Shown here piece after piece: positions 1 to 8,917 of a DNA stretch of 64,000 nucleotides. The stretch comes from Streptomyces marispadix. Its GTDB lineage: Bacteria > Actinomycetota > Actinomycetes > Streptomycetales > Streptomycetaceae. Positions within the stretch are counted from its first letter, which is position 1. Every line of letters starts with the position of its first letter. A program made the position numbers and the translations under genes. The stretch lies in NCBI RefSeq assembly GCF_022524345.1, contig NZ_JAKWJU010000002.1, positions 1,674,001-1,738,000 on the forward strand, read 5' to 3'. The notes beneath the pieces are model-generated. The model was not told where the DNA came from, ran no database searches, and worked only from the letters and a program-made list of their open reading frames with translations.

Positions 1-348
1 CGAGCCCATTCCGCGCGCCCAGGACTCGGTGCCCCGTACGGGGGCGGAGTCGAGGCCGGTGAAGATGATGTCGAGGAAGACGGTGCCTGCGAGGTAGACG
101 TCGCAGGCCGGGTCTCCGGGGGCGCGGAGGGCGGCGAGCGGGTCGAAGGTGTGGGGGCCGGGCGGCACGGTGGCGTGTGCGCGTGGAGCCGCGGCGGGTC
201 CGGTCCACGGGTCCGGCCCGTAGCTGTGGTCGTGCGCGTGCTCGCTGCCCTCGGGGCGCGGGGTCGGCTCGGCGTCGCCCGTGTCTGACGCGTCCCTCGC
301 GTCCCCTGTGCCCCTCGCGTCTCCCGTGTTCCCCGCGCCCGTGCTCAC
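1..348 (-). CDS. PfkB-family carbohydrate kinase, N-terminal part (cut by left window edge)
   Basis: This is the N-terminal 116 codons of a gene that runs off the left edge. After a poorly conserved Gly/Asp/Arg-rich head of about 60 residues, the protein enters the typical first strand of ribokinase/PfkB kinases: DVYLAGTVFLDIIFTGLD, followed by a segment ending RGMGS, where the substrate-binding Gly motif of the family begins. PfkB enzymes phosphorylate sugars or sugar acids with ATP in the cytoplasm; the substrate cannot be told here. I chose the GTG at 348 because a GGAGGAG ribosome site lies just upstream and an in-frame stop lies at 484-486. It is downstream of, and co-oriented with, the glucarate-dehydratase gene, so a role in sugar-acid use is possible but unproven. 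Confidence 0.75.
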   Translation of the reverse strand, partial: MSTGAGNTGDARGTGDARDASDTGDAEPTPRPEGSEHAHDHSYGPDPWTGPAAAPRAHATVPPGPHTFDPLAALRAPGDPACDVYLAGTVFLDIIFTGLDSAPVRGTESWARGMGS

Positions 349-556
349 CCTGGACTCCTCCGACGCCTGTGGCGGCGCAGGCCCCCTACGCCGTTCCGAC
401 GGCGCCGGCGGCCTCCGCTGCTGCTGCTGGTGTCTCCGGTGTACCGCGCGGGCCGTGCATCGGGCCAACCGGCGCCGTCCGCTTCACCCTCGACGGTCCC
501 CGGGAGCCGCCGTCGCCGTCGTCCACGTACCGCCTGCGGGGGGCGCGGTCCTCAAG

Positions 557-1850
557 TCACCAGCGCGGGACGCTCGGAGCGACCCACCGCGGGTCGGCCT
601 TGCGCATGGCCGCGGCGTCGTCGCGGTCGCGCATGGTGCCGTCGTCGTCGAGCCAGCGCCGGTGGAGCGCGGCGAGCCTCTCGCGATCGATCTCGACTCC
701 GAGGCCCGGGGCGTCGGAGACCTCCACGCATCCGTCGTGGAAGGTCAGCCGCCGGGTGAGGACGTCCTCGGACTGCCAGGGGTAGTGGCTGTCGCATGCG
801 TAGTCGAGGTTGGCCACTGTCGAGGCGACATGGGTCATCGCGGCGAGCGAGATGCCCAGATGGGTGTTGGAGTGCATGGACAGGCCGATGCCGAACGTAC
901 GGCACAGAGCGGCCAGTTCGCGGGTACGGAGCAGACCGCCCCAGTAGTGGTGGTCGCTGAGCACGACCTGGACGGCGCCGGTCGCGAACGCCTCGGGGAC
1001 CTCGGGGAAGGTCGTCACGCACATGTTGGTGGCCAGCGGGACCCCCGCCTCGGCGGCGACCTCGGCCATCCCGGGCGTGCCGCTCGTGGGGTCCTCCAGA
1101 TACTGGAGCACGTCGCGCAGTTCGCGGGCGACGTGCAGCGAAGTCGCCACGGACCAGGCGCCGTTGGGGTCGAGGCGCAGCGGTGCCCCGGGGAAACGCC
1201 TCGGCCAGCGCGCGTACGGCGGCGATCTCCTCGGCGGGCTCGTACACGCCGCCCTTGAGCTTGAAGGAGCCGAAGCCGTAGTCGCGTGCGAAGCGGCGGG
1301 CCTGTGCCACGACTCCGTCTGGATCGGTGGCCGCGCCCCAGTCGTCGCCTTCGCCGACGCCGCCGGGGTGCTGCTCCCAGCGGTAGAAGAGATACGCGCT
1401 GTATTCGACGCGGTCGCGCAGCTTGTGCCCCAGCAGGGCGTGTACGGGCAGTCCGAGGGACTTGCCGAGTGCGTCGAGGCAGGCGACCTCGAACGCGGAG
1501 ACCACCGACAGCCGTAGCTTGCCGGCGGTCTGGACGCCGCGGAGCCCGCCGACGTCGACGGAGTTGTCCACGCGGGCGGAGTCGACGGCGACGCCGGAGA
1601 CGAGTGCGTTGAGGCCGTTCAGATCCGTGATCCGGCGTCCCTGGAGTGCGGCGGCCAACGGGCGTGCGATGTCGAGGTACTTGGTATCGCCGTAGGTCTC
1701 GCCGAAGCCGCTGGTGCCGTCCGCCGTGACGACCTCGACGATGAGCCTCGGCGCGTAGGGCTGGTGCACGCCCTGGGTGTTGAGCAGGGGCGGATCGGCG
1801 ACGAGGACGGGGGTGAGGCGTACGTCCGTGATGGTCAGGTCGGCGGTCAT
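557..1850 (-). pseudogene. glucarate dehydratase-like enolase-superfamily gene, interrupted by a one-base frameshift
   Basis: Conceptually joined, this is a complete glucarate dehydratase-type enzyme of about 430 residues, which removes water from D-glucarate/idarate to give 5-keto-4-deoxyglucarate. The N-terminal part (from ATG 1850) has the capping domain, the TQGVHQPYAPRLIVEV region and the FKLKGGV lysines. The C-terminal part carries the metal ligands LRLDPNG, YLEDP and ATNMCV and the catalytic Asp-His pair (LSDHHYWGG, MHSNTHLG). The reading frame changes at 1186-1196, where the minus strand has three T, four C and four G; removing any one base restores the family sequence. All expected catalytic residues survive, so this is either a very recent pseudogene or a sequencing error. 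A ribosome site GGGAG precedes ATG 1850, and a palindromic operator lies 60 bp upstream. Confidence 0.85.
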
Positions 1851-1909
1851 GGGCGGCTCCCGTCGCGTCCGTCGGCTCGCTGGCCGCTCGTGGGCTGCTG
1901 ATGTCCCCG

Positions 1910-1930
1910 TACGTGGATGACGTCCACGTA
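1910..1930. promoter_or_regulatory. perfect inverted repeat, probable operator for the glucarate gene
   Basis: Two 8-base arms, TACGTGGA and TCCACGTA, are separated by five bases (TGACG). The centre is about 70 bp upstream of the glucarate-dehydratase start, and no other gene begins here, so a local regulator (GntR or IclR type are common for such loci) is the natural candidate. No such regulator gene is inside the window. The binding protein is inference only. Confidence 0.5.
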
Positions 1931-2001
1931 TGAAAACGGAGGCTATGGAGGTGAACTGCCACCGGTCAATAGCTCGCGCAGGCGGCGCACTTGGAAAGCT
2001 C

Positions 2002-2025
2002 GCGCATACGCGCATACGCGCATAG
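2002..2025. repeat. three tandem copies of an 8-bp unit
   Basis: The unit GCGCATAC occurs at 2002-2009 and 2010-2017, with a third copy differing in the last base at 2018-2025. It is followed by a run of GCACGCAC-like sequence to about 2050. It lies between the antiporter stop and the glucarate operator. No function can be assigned. Confidence 0.6.
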
Positions 2026-2101
2026 GCACGCACCGGCACGCACCCGCACGCCCGGACCGCGATGCGCCACCCCCCATACGCGGCGCGCTCCGCACGGGGC
2101 G

Positions 2102-3358
2102 TCAGCGGGATGTGCTGGCGGAGTCCGGCTCGTCGGCGGCGGCCCGTGGAAGCTCCTCGGCGGCGGCGGCCGCCTCCGGCTTCGGCCGTGGCGGGATCTC
2201 GGCCGTCCTGCCGCGGCGTAGCCGCCGGGCGACGGGCTCCGCCCAGCGGGCGGTGAGCGGCCCGAGTACGACGAGGATGAGCACGTACGCCGTGGCCAGC
2301 GGGCCGATGCGCGGTTCGGCCCCGGCGGCGAGGCCCGCGATGACGATGGAGAACTCGCCGCGCGCCACGAGCGTGCCGCCGGCCCGCCACCGCCCGGGGG
2401 CCTTGATGCCCGCGCGGCGTGCGGCGTACCAGCCGGTGGCGACCTTCGTGAGCGCGGTGACGACGGCGAGGACGAGCGCGGGCAGCAGCACGGGCGGGAT
2501 GTCGGCGGGCTCGGTGGACAGCCCGAAGAAGACGAAGAAGACGGCGGCGAAGAGGTCGCGCAGCGGTGTGAGCAGGCTGTGCGCGCCCTCGGCGACCTCG
2601 TCGGAGAGCGCGATCCCGACCAGGAAGGCGCCGACGGCCGCCGAGACCTGGAGCTTCTGCGCGATCCCGGCGACGAGCAGCGTGAGGCCGAGCACCACCA
2701 GCAGCAGCATCTCCGCGTTGTCGGACGAGACGACCCGGCTGATGAGACGTCCGTGCCGCAGCGCGAGATAGAGCACCGCGCCGACGGTGCCCAGCGAGAT
2801 CAGCAGCGTCAGCGAACCGCCCGCGAGGCCCGCACCGGCGAGGATCGCGGTGAGGATCGGCAGATAGACGGCCATCGCCAGGTCCTCGATGACCAGTACG
2901 CCGAGGATGACGGGCGTCTCCCGGTTGCCGAGTCGGCCGAGGTCCCCGAGGACCTTGGCGATGACGCCCGACGAGGAGATCCAGGTGACCCCCGCGAGTA
3001 CGACCGCGGCGACCGGGCCCCAGCCCAGCAGCAGCGCGGCGGCGGCACCGGGCAGCGCGTTGAGTACGAAGTCGACGGCGCCGGAGGGGTATTGGGTCCT
3101 GAGGTTGGTGACGAGTTCGGAGGCGCTGTATTCGAGGCCGAGCAGGAGCAGCAGGAGGATGACGCCGATCTCCGCGCCCGTGGCGATGAATTCCTCACTG
3201 GCCTGGAGCGGGATCATGCCGCCGTGGCCGAAGGCGAGACCGGCGAGCAGATAGAGGGGGATCGGCGAGAAGCCGATGCGTCCGGCGAATCTTCCGAGAA
3301 GGCCCAAGGCCAGGATGATCGCCCCGAGTTCGATGAGCATGGCGGTGGTGTCGTGCAC
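2102..3358 (-). CDS. CPA2-family cation:proton antiporter (KefB/KhtU-like membrane domain)
   Basis: A 418-residue integral membrane protein with about twelve hydrophobic segments between residues 5 and 375. It contains the NhaA-fold landmarks of monovalent cation:proton antiporters: a GVIAKVLGDLGRL segment and the VLVIEDLAMAVYLP segment with its acidic pair. The C-terminal 45 residues are charged and Ala/Pro/Glu-rich, and there is no TrkA-N or TrkA-C domain. In many actinobacteria such antiporters sit next to a small KhtT-like regulatory subunit gene; none is visible immediately upstream or downstream. Likely function is K+ or Na+ efflux in exchange for protons at the plasma membrane. The start at ATG (GTGCACGACACC begins the frame) is the first after a GGAGG at about 3370. 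Confidence 0.85.
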   Translation of the reverse strand: MHDTTAMLIELGAIILALGLLGRFAGRIGFSPIPLYLLAGLAFGHGGMIPLQASEEFIATGAEIGVILLLLLLGLEYSASELVTNLRTQYPSGAVDFVLNALPGAAAALLLGWGPVAAVVLAGVTWISSSGVIAKVLGDLGRLGNRETPVILGVLVIEDLAMAVYLPILTAILAGAGLAGGSLTLLISLGTVGAVLYLALRHGRLISRVVSSDNAEMLLLVVLGLTLLVAGIAQKLQVSAAVGAFLVGIALSDEVAEGAHSLLTPLRDLFAAVFFVFFGLSTEPADIPPVLLPALVLAVVTALTKVATGWYAARRAGIKAPGRWRAGGTLVARGEFSIVIAGLAAGAEPRIGPLATAYVLILVVLGPLTARWAEPVARRLRRGRTAEIPPRPKPEAAAAAEELPRAAADEPDSASTSR

Positions 3359-3739
3359 GGGCGTCTGACCTCCGGGTCGGTTCAGCGGCGGCGTCCGGCT
3401 CGGCTCCGTATGCGACGGGCGGGCGACGGCGTCTCGTACGGCACGGGCGCAGAGGGCGGGCGCGGAGGACGCCGAAGGCGCGATGGGCGCGAAGGCGGAC
3501 CGGTGGACCGGCGGTGGGTCGGCTGCATCTTCGGGCCCCCGTCACGTCGGCTTCAGGACCGGCGTACGGGCCGGTCGTTGCGATGGGCGATCACTGCGCC
3601 AGGGTAATCGACCAGTAAAAGGAGCCTAGTCCCGGGGCAAAGCGAAGGTCCGGGCCGGGACGCCGCCGTCTCGTGCCCGGACCCGACGGTCACGCAGACG
3701 TGAACGCCCCGCGCCCCGCGCCCGCACCCGCGCCACTCG
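3359..3739. other. intergenic, no gene seen
   Basis: This 381-bp gap lies between the mycothiol dehydrogenase stop and the antiporter start, both on the minus strand. I find no credible reading frame, and in particular no antiporter regulatory subunit. The AT-richer patch at about 3595-3630 is the most promoter-like part for the antiporter, read on the minus strand. Confidence 0.5.
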
Positions 3740-4825
3740 TCAGAACACCACCACCGACCGCAGCACGTCCCCCGCGTGCATGCGGTCGAAGGCGTGCTCC
3801 ACCTCGTCCAGCGCGATCTTCTCGGTGACGAACTTCTCCAGATCCAGCCGCCCTTGGCGGTGGAGGTCGATCAGCATGGGGAAGTCGCGGGACGGCAGAC
3901 AGTCGCCGTACCAGGAGGACTTGAGGGAGCCGCCGCGCCCGAAGACGTCCAGCAGCGGGAGTTCGAGGCGCATCTCCGGCGTCGGCACGCCGACCAGGAC
4001 GACCGTCCCGGCCAGGTCACGTGCGTAGAAGGCCTGTCGGTACGTCTCGGGGCGGCCGACCGCCTCGATGACCACGTCCGCGCCGAAGCCGTCCGTCAGT
4101 TCGCGGATCGCCTCGACCGGGTCGGTCGAGCTGGAGTCGACGGTGTGGGTCGCGCCCATGGACTCCGCCTGCCGCAGCTTGCGTTCGTCGATGTCCACGG
4201 CGATCACCCGGGCCGCCCCGGCGAGCCGGGAACCGGCGATGGCCGCGTCGCCCACGCCGCCGCAGCCGATGACCGCGACGGAGTCGCCGCGCCCCACCTG
4301 GCCGGTGTTGATCGCGGCGCCGATCCCCGCCATCACGCCGCAGCCGAGCAGACCCGCGACCGCCGGGGACACCTCGGGGTCGACCTTGGTGCACTGACCC
4401 GACGCCACCAGCGTCTTCTCGGCGAAGGCTCCGATGCCGAGCGCCGGGGAGAGTTCCGTGCCGGAGGCGAGGGTCATGGGCTGACGGGCGTTGTGCGTGT
4501 CGAAGCAGTACCAGGGGCGTCCACGGCGGCAGGCACGGCAACGTCCGCACACCGCACGCCAGTTGAGGATCACGAAGTCGCCGGGCTCGACCTCCGTGGT
4601 GCCTTCGCCCACGGACTCCACGACGCCCGCGGCCTCATGGCCGAGGAGGAAGGGGAAGTCGTCGCTGATGCCGCCCTGCTTGTAGTGCAGATCGGTGTGG
4701 CAGACGCCGCACGCCTGCACCCGCACCACGGCCTCGCCGGGCCCGGGGTCGGGGACCACGACGGTCTCCACGCGCACCGGTTCGTCCTTGCCCGGCGCGA
4801 TGACGCCGCGCACCTCCTGTGACAT
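3740..4825 (-). CDS. mscR: S-(hydroxymethyl)mycothiol dehydrogenase
   Basis: A 361-residue zinc-dependent, class III-like alcohol dehydrogenase. It oxidises the adduct of formaldehyde with mycothiol (and reduces S-nitrosomycothiol), the actinobacterial counterpart of glutathione-dependent formaldehyde dehydrogenase. Visible features are the catalytic zinc Cys in [23 protein letters not shown], the structural zinc cluster [15 protein letters not shown] and the NAD-binding GCGGVGDAA. The start [13 protein letters not shown] matches the usual Streptomyces N terminus. The MBL hydrolase that often follows this gene is not adjacent here. It is transcribed away from the acid phosphatase. Confidence 0.92.
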   Translation of the reverse strand: MSQEVRGVIAPGKDEPVRVETVVVPDPGPGEAVVRVQACGVCHTDLHYKQGGISDDFPFLLGHEAAGVVESVGEGTTEVEPGDFVILNWRAVCGRCRACRRGRPWYCFDTHNARQPMTLASGTELSPALGIGAFAEKTLVASGQCTKVDPEVSPAVAGLLGCGVMAGIGAAINTGQVGRGDSVAVIGCGGVGDAAIAGSRLAGAARVIAVDIDERKLRQAESMGATHTVDSSSTDPVEAIRELTDGFGADVVIEAVGRPETYRQAFYARDLAGTVVLVGVPTPEMRLELPLLDVFGRGGSLKSSWYGDCLPSRDFPMLIDLHRQGRLDLEKFVTEKIALDEVEHAFDRMHAGDVLRSVVVF

Positions 4826-4948
4826 CCGGACCCTCCGTACTCGGCCCGCACCCACCCGTCGTGGGCGCGGATTGTCGGTTGCGCTCAACTCTGCCGCCCG
4901 GGAGGCGAACCGTCGACCATGCGGCGACGTGGGCGGGGTGTCGCGTTC

Positions 4949-5011
4949 GGCAAAGTTCAAGGCAAAGTTCCATCTCCGCGCGTAGAACCCCGGGCGGGCC
5001 TCTGTTAGCTT
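4949..5011 (+). promoter_or_regulatory. direct repeat plus -10-like box upstream of the acid phosphatase
   Basis: The decamer GGCAAAGTTC occurs at 4949-4958 and 4961-4970 (12-bp period), and each copy ends in the GTTC core seen in Streptomyces PHO boxes. A -10-like TAGCTT is at 5006-5011, so the repeats would be at roughly -70 to -48, a normal activator position. Classical PHO boxes repeat every 11 bp, so PhoP control is only a suggestion supported by the phosphatase downstream. Confidence 0.4.
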
Positions 5012-5086
5012 CCCCCTGCACCACGCCGAGACAAGGCCGCGGGCCCCGCCGCGGCCCGTACGACTTCTGGAGCTTTGGAGCCCCCC

Positions 5087-5986
5087 ATGCCGCCGACCGA
5101 ACAAGACACGAGCGCACGCACCAAGACGACGTTCCCCTGGGCGCTTTCGCGCGGGCGCCGCGCCGCGATCACCGCGCTCACCGTCACGGCCGTCCTCACC
5201 GGTACCGCCCTCTTCGGCGCGGGACAGGCGACGGCCGAGCGCTCCGCGCCGGGCACCGACCGCGAGATACCCAACATCGACAAGGTCAAGGAACAGATCG
5301 CCGACTACTACGGGGACATCGAGACCCCCGACGGCGAGCACTACGCGTCCCCGAAGAGCGACTACGCCAAGCAGGTGCGCGGCATCGCGGCCGACGCCCA
5401 GCGCGATCTGAAGCGCGCCATGGCCAAGGAGCACGAGAAGTCCGGGGATTCCGCGAAGTCCGGCGCCGGTGCGGCGGGGAGCGGCGGGTCCGGGCACGGG
5501 CACAAGCCGGCCATCGTCATGGACGTCGACGACACCACGCTGCTCACGTACAACTTCGAGCGGCAGATCGGCTACAACTTCGACCCGAAGCTTCAGGACG
5601 AGTATCTGCGCACCACGGACATGGACGCCGTCTTCGGCATGAAGAAGCTGGTCAACTGGGCGCACAGCAGCGGCATCACGGTCTTCTTCCTCACCGGCCG
5701 CGCCGAGCACCAGCGCGACTGGAGCGTGCGGAACCTGAAGAACGTCGGCTACAAGGCCCCCGTCGACGCCAAGCACTTCTACCTCAAGGACAAGGAGAAC
5801 CCGCCGCCGTATCTGGAGTGCGGCTCGGACTGCACGACGGTCGAGTACAAGTCCGGCACGCGCAAGCACTTCGAGTCCGAGGGCTTCAGGATCCTCGCCA
5901 ACTTCGGCGACCAGTTCAGCGACCTCAAGGGCGGCCACGCGGAGCGCACTTACAAGCTGCCCAACCCGATGTACTTCCTGCCGTAG
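5087..5986 (+). CDS. secreted HAD-family acid phosphatase (class B/IIIB type)
   Basis: A 299-residue exported phosphatase. The N terminus has a charged start, a hydrophobic core at about residues 25-45 ([20 protein letters not shown]) and an Ala-x-Ala-like cleavage region. The HAD nucleophile motif is [12 protein letters not shown] at about residue 145; motif II is [13 protein letters not shown] and the late Asp motif is [13 protein letters not shown] Gly/Ser/Lys-rich low-complexity linker of about 25 residues precedes motif I. It would release phosphate from phosphomonoesters outside the membrane. ATG 5087 is preferred over the in-frame TTG at 5075 because GGAG at 5077-5080 is correctly spaced. 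Confidence 0.88.
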   Translation: MPPTEQDTSARTKTTFPWALSRGRRAAITALTVTAVLTGTALFGAGQATAERSAPGTDREIPNIDKVKEQIADYYGDIETPDGEHYASPKSDYAKQVRGIAADAQRDLKRAMAKEHEKSGDSAKSGAGAAGSGGSGHGHKPAIVMDVDDTTLLTYNFERQIGYNFDPKLQDEYLRTTDMDAVFGMKKLVNWAHSSGITVFFLTGRAEHQRDWSVRNLKNVGYKAPVDAKHFYLKDKENPPPYLECGSDCTTVEYKSGTRKHFESEGFRILANFGDQFSDLKGGHAERTYKLPNPMYFLP

Positions 5987-6109
5987 GGACGTACGTACCT
6001 CCGCTTACGTCGTGCGCGCGGCCGTACGGAGGGGACGCACTCAAAGTCGCGGCCGCGGCGGGCGAGGATGTAGCTCCCTAGAAGCGCAGGAACGAGGTGC
6101 GAGACATCC

Positions 6110-7129
6110 ATGAGCGGCATCCCGAGTACGGAAGACCGCGGGGCGGCGCCCGGCACCGAGCCGGTCACGCTCGCCGACGTACGTGACGCGGCCGACCGGC
6201 TGAAGGGGGCGGCGCACCGCACGCCGGTGCTCCGCTCCCGCACGCTGGACCGGCTGGTCGGCGCCGAAGTCCATCTGAAGTGCGAGAACTTCCAGCGGGT
6301 GGGGGCGTTCAAGTTCCGCGGCGCCTACAACGCCGTGTGCCGGCTGCCGTCCGCGCAGCTCGCGAACGGCGTCGCCGCCTACTCGTCGGGCAACCACGCG
6401 CAGGCCGTGGCGCTCGCCGCCCGCGAACTGGGCAGCAGGGCCGTCATCGTGATGCCGGAGGACAGCCCGCGCTCCAAGATCGACGCGACGGCCGACTACG
6501 GCGCGGAGATCGTCACCTACGACCGCTACACCGAGGACCGTGAGGCCATCGGCAGGCGGCTGGCCGAGGAACGGGGGCTTGCGCTCGTGCCGCCGTATGA
6601 GCATCCGCACATCATCGCGGGCCAGGGCACCGCGGCGCTGGAACTGCTGGAGGAGACCGGGGAGTTGGACGCCCTCGTCGTCCCGGTGGGCGGGGGCGGG
6701 CTGGCCGCCGGATCGGCGACCGCGGCGAAGGGGCTCCATCCGGAGATCCGTGTGATCGGGGTGGAGCCGGAGGCGGGCGACGACACACGCCGTTCCCTCG
6801 CGGCGGGACGCCGGGTCTCGCTGGAGGAGGTGCCGCGCACCATCGCCGACGGCCAAGCGGCCGTGACGCCCGGCGAGTTGACGTTCTCCGTCAACCGGCG
6901 GCTGCTGTCGGCCGTCGAGGTGGTGAGCGACGAGGAGATCCGTGCGGCGATGCGTCTCGCGTTCGAGCGGCTGAAGATCGTGATCGAGCCGAGCGGTGCG
7001 ACGGGGGTCGCGGCGCTGCTCGCCGGGCGCATCGATCCGCTTCCGGCCCGGGTCGGGGTCGTGGTCTCGGGCGGCAACATCGGGATACGGCGATTCCTGG
7101 AGCTGATGCGCGAGGACGGCGACGGCTGA
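6110..7129 (+). CDS. PLP-dependent threonine/serine dehydratase-like enzyme
   Basis: A 339-residue fold-type II PLP enzyme. The Schiff-base lysine is in FKFRGAYNAV at about residue 65, the substrate loop is SSGNHAQAVALAA, the phosphate-binding loop is PVGGGGLAAG and the C-terminal serine motif is VVSGGNIG. The length and lack of a regulatory ACT domain place it with the short catabolic threonine/serine dehydratases, threo-3-hydroxyaspartate ammonia-lyases and serine racemases, which cannot be separated by eye. The product would be a 2-oxoacid plus ammonia. It stands alone, 123 bp after the phosphatase, and ends before a strong terminator. Confidence 0.88.
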   Translation: MSGIPSTEDRGAAPGTEPVTLADVRDAADRLKGAAHRTPVLRSRTLDRLVGAEVHLKCENFQRVGAFKFRGAYNAVCRLPSAQLANGVAAYSSGNHAQAVALAARELGSRAVIVMPEDSPRSKIDATADYGAEIVTYDRYTEDREAIGRRLAEERGLALVPPYEHPHIIAGQGTAALELLEETGELDALVVPVGGGGLAAGSATAAKGLHPEIRVIGVEPEAGDDTRRSLAAGRRVSLEEVPRTIADGQAAVTPGELTFSVNRRLLSAVEVVSDEEIRAAMRLAFERLKIVIEPSGATGVAALLAGRIDPLPARVGVVVSGGNIGIRRFLELMREDGDG

Positions 7130-7275
7130 GCGGACCGTGGGCTCGTCAGGGGGCCACGCCCCTGGACGTGTCCGTGGCCGGTGCCCGGGACGCGTCCGTG
7201 GGGACGGCTGCCGAGTACGGGCCCTGAGCGGCGAGTTCGGGCCGCCCGCGCCGCCCCGGGCCGCCGGGAACGGCG

Positions 7276-7310
7276 AACGGCCGGCACCTGGGCAGGAGGT
7301 GCCGGCCGTT
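7276..7310. terminator. bidirectional hairpin terminator
   Basis: A perfect 14-bp stem (arms 7276-7289 and 7297-7310, AACGGCCGGCACCT type) closes a 7-base loop. It lies between two convergent genes and is followed on the plus strand by a short T/C-rich tract. The rest of the 353-bp gap (7130-7482) shows no gene. Confidence 0.75.
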
Positions 7311-7482
7311 CCTTCTCGGCGAGCCGCCCTGTGCCGCCGAGGCCCATGGATGCGCCCGAGGGCGCGTAGGACTGGTCATCGGAGGATGGGACGGTGGCGG
7401 GGGCTCTTAAAGGGGACGTCGGTTGGTCACTCGGGGTTGCTCGGGACCTACGGGGTTTCCCGTGCCGCCCGAATCGCTCGGC

Positions 7483-7755
7483 TCACTGACAGCCGGCCGC
7501 CTGGAGGCGCTGCTGGATGTTGGCGATGACGGCCTCCCGGTTGGCGATTCTCGCCTCCGACTGCGCGTCGGGGTTGGCCTGTTGCGCGGCGATGAAGTTC
7601 TGGTTGTTCTTCAGTGCCTGCTCCAGACCGGCGCAGTTCTCCGTGGCCGCCTGGCTCGTGCTGACGGTCGCCGCTGCGATCCCGACCGCGAGAACGGCTG
7701 CTCCCACGCCCGCGGCGGCCTTGACCTTCAGACTGCTCTTACGTTTCCGGGACAT
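7483..7755 (-). CDS. small exported protein of unknown function
   Basis: A 90-residue protein beginning MSRKRKSSLKVKAAAG, with a basic N terminus and a hydrophobic stretch (VGAAVLAVGIAAATVS) that ends in SQAA, a good signal-peptide cleavage context. The mature part of about 55 residues is Gln/Asn/Ala-rich, predicted helical, and contains two cysteines (ENCAGLEQ and the terminal AAGCQ) that could form a disulphide. ATG 7755 is chosen over the upstream in-frame ATG because GGAG lies seven bases before it. I do not recognise a family. It is probably transcribed on its own, downstream of rnz. Confidence 0.7.
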   Translation of the reverse strand: MSRKRKSSLKVKAAAGVGAAVLAVGIAAATVSTSQAATENCAGLEQALKNNQNFIAAQQANPDAQSEARIANREAVIANIQQRLQAAGCQ

Positions 7756-7897
7756 TGGCTGCTCCAGTTCTGAGGGGAACTCCCCCACACCGGTTCCGAA
7801 GGTACGTACAAATCCCGGGCGTTGCAGAGTTGTTATCAGGGATCAGCAAGGAACTTGACGGGACCGCCCGGGACGTATGTGACGCACCGGTATGTAC

Positions 7898-8878
7898 TCA
7901 GCGGGAGGGCCGCCGCTTGGGCACGGGGACGCGCATCACGTCCTCCGCGACCGTCAACTCCCCTTCGTAGCCCGCCCTTCGGGCCTGCCGGGCGAAGAGC
8001 GAGGCGTCCGTGTAGCGCTGTGAGAAGTGGGTGAGCACGAGGCTGCGTACGCCTGCCTCCGCCGCCGCGCGTCCGGCCTGGCCCGCCGTGAGATGTCCGT
8101 ACTCCTCCGCCAGGGCGGCGTCCTCGTCGAGGAACGTGGCCTCGATGACGAGGAGGTCGCAGCCGCGGGCCAATTCGTGTACTCCGTCGCACATGCGGGT
8201 GTCCATGACGAACGCGAAGGACTGCCCCGGCCGGGGCTCGCTGACCTCCTCCAGGCGTACGCCGCGCAGTTCGCCCGTGCGCTTCAGCCTCGATACGTCG
8301 GGGCCGCGGATGCCGCGGGCCTCCAGCCGCTCCGGGAGCATGCGGCGCGAGCCGGGCTCGTCGAGGCGGTAGCCGTAGGTCTCCACGGGGTGGGAGAGCC
8401 GGTGCGCGAAGAGCGAGAAGGGAGGCCGCTCCTCCTCCGGCTCGGCGTCCGGCCCGCCTGCGGGGCCCGTACCCGACTCCGCGGCGCCGCCCGTGCCCGT
8501 CAACTCCCCCGCACCGGCGACCGGTCGGCGGCGCAGCCGCACCGTCTCCCGGTACGCCGTCGCATAGCAGAGCCGCTCGAAGAAGCGCTCGCCGCTCGCG
8601 GGGTAGTGCGCCGTGACGGTGTGCGGCACCCGGTCGAGATTGATGCGCTGAACGACACCGGCCAGCCCGAGCGAATGGTCGCCGTGGAAGTGCGTGACGC
8701 AGATACGCGTCAGATCGTGCGCCGAGACTCCGGCTCGCAGCATCTGGCGCTGCGTGCCCTCGCCGGGGTCGAAGAGGATGCCGTGGCCGTCCCAGAGCAG
8801 CACGTAGCCGTTGTGGTTGCGCTGCCGGGTCGGCACCTGGCTGGCGGTCCCCAGCACGACCAGTTCACGCGGCGACAT
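7898..8878 (-). CDS. rnz: ribonuclease Z (tRNA 3'-processing endonuclease)
   Basis: A 326-residue metallo-beta-lactamase-fold nuclease that removes 3' trailers from tRNA precursors. Visible are the N-terminal [13 protein letters not shown], the [12 protein letters not shown] segment, the zinc motif [11 protein letters not shown], the downstream MDTRMCD and EATF segments, and LTHFSQRY with the last His ligand. Residues about 115-150 hold a Gly/Glu/Pro-rich insertion beyond the usual core. The start [10 protein letters not shown] is well placed. It follows the HIT gene by 39 bp on the same strand and is likely co-transcribed with it. Confidence 0.92.
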   Translation of the reverse strand: MSPRELVVLGTASQVPTRQRNHNGYVLLWDGHGILFDPGEGTQRQMLRAGVSAHDLTRICVTHFHGDHSLGLAGVVQRINLDRVPHTVTAHYPASGERFFERLCYATAYRETVRLRRRPVAGAGELTGTGGAAESGTGPAGGPDAEPEEERPPFSLFAHRLSHPVETYGYRLDEPGSRRMLPERLEARGIRGPDVSRLKRTGELRGVRLEEVSEPRPGQSFAFVMDTRMCDGVHELARGCDLLVIEATFLDEDAALAEEYGHLTAGQAGRAAAEAGVRSLVLTHFSQRYTDASLFARQARRAGYEGELTVAEDVMRVPVPKRRPSR

Positions 8879-8917
8879 CGCGGCGTCCGCTCCCTGTACG
8901 GGGGTCGGCTGCCGCGC

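Noticed and set aside
3359..3739. Hidden KhtT-like regulatory subunit gene
   Set aside because: No frame on either strand shows a TrkA-C-like pattern.
4819..6081. Very long overlapping frames opposite or within the dehydrogenase and phosphatase genes
   Set aside because: They are GC shadows: Arg/Pro/His-rich, no motifs, while the other strand or frame encodes complete known enzymes.
7755..7788. Upstream start of the small exported protein
   Set aside because: It would place 11 extra residues before the basic signal-peptide start; the internal ATG has the better ribosome site.
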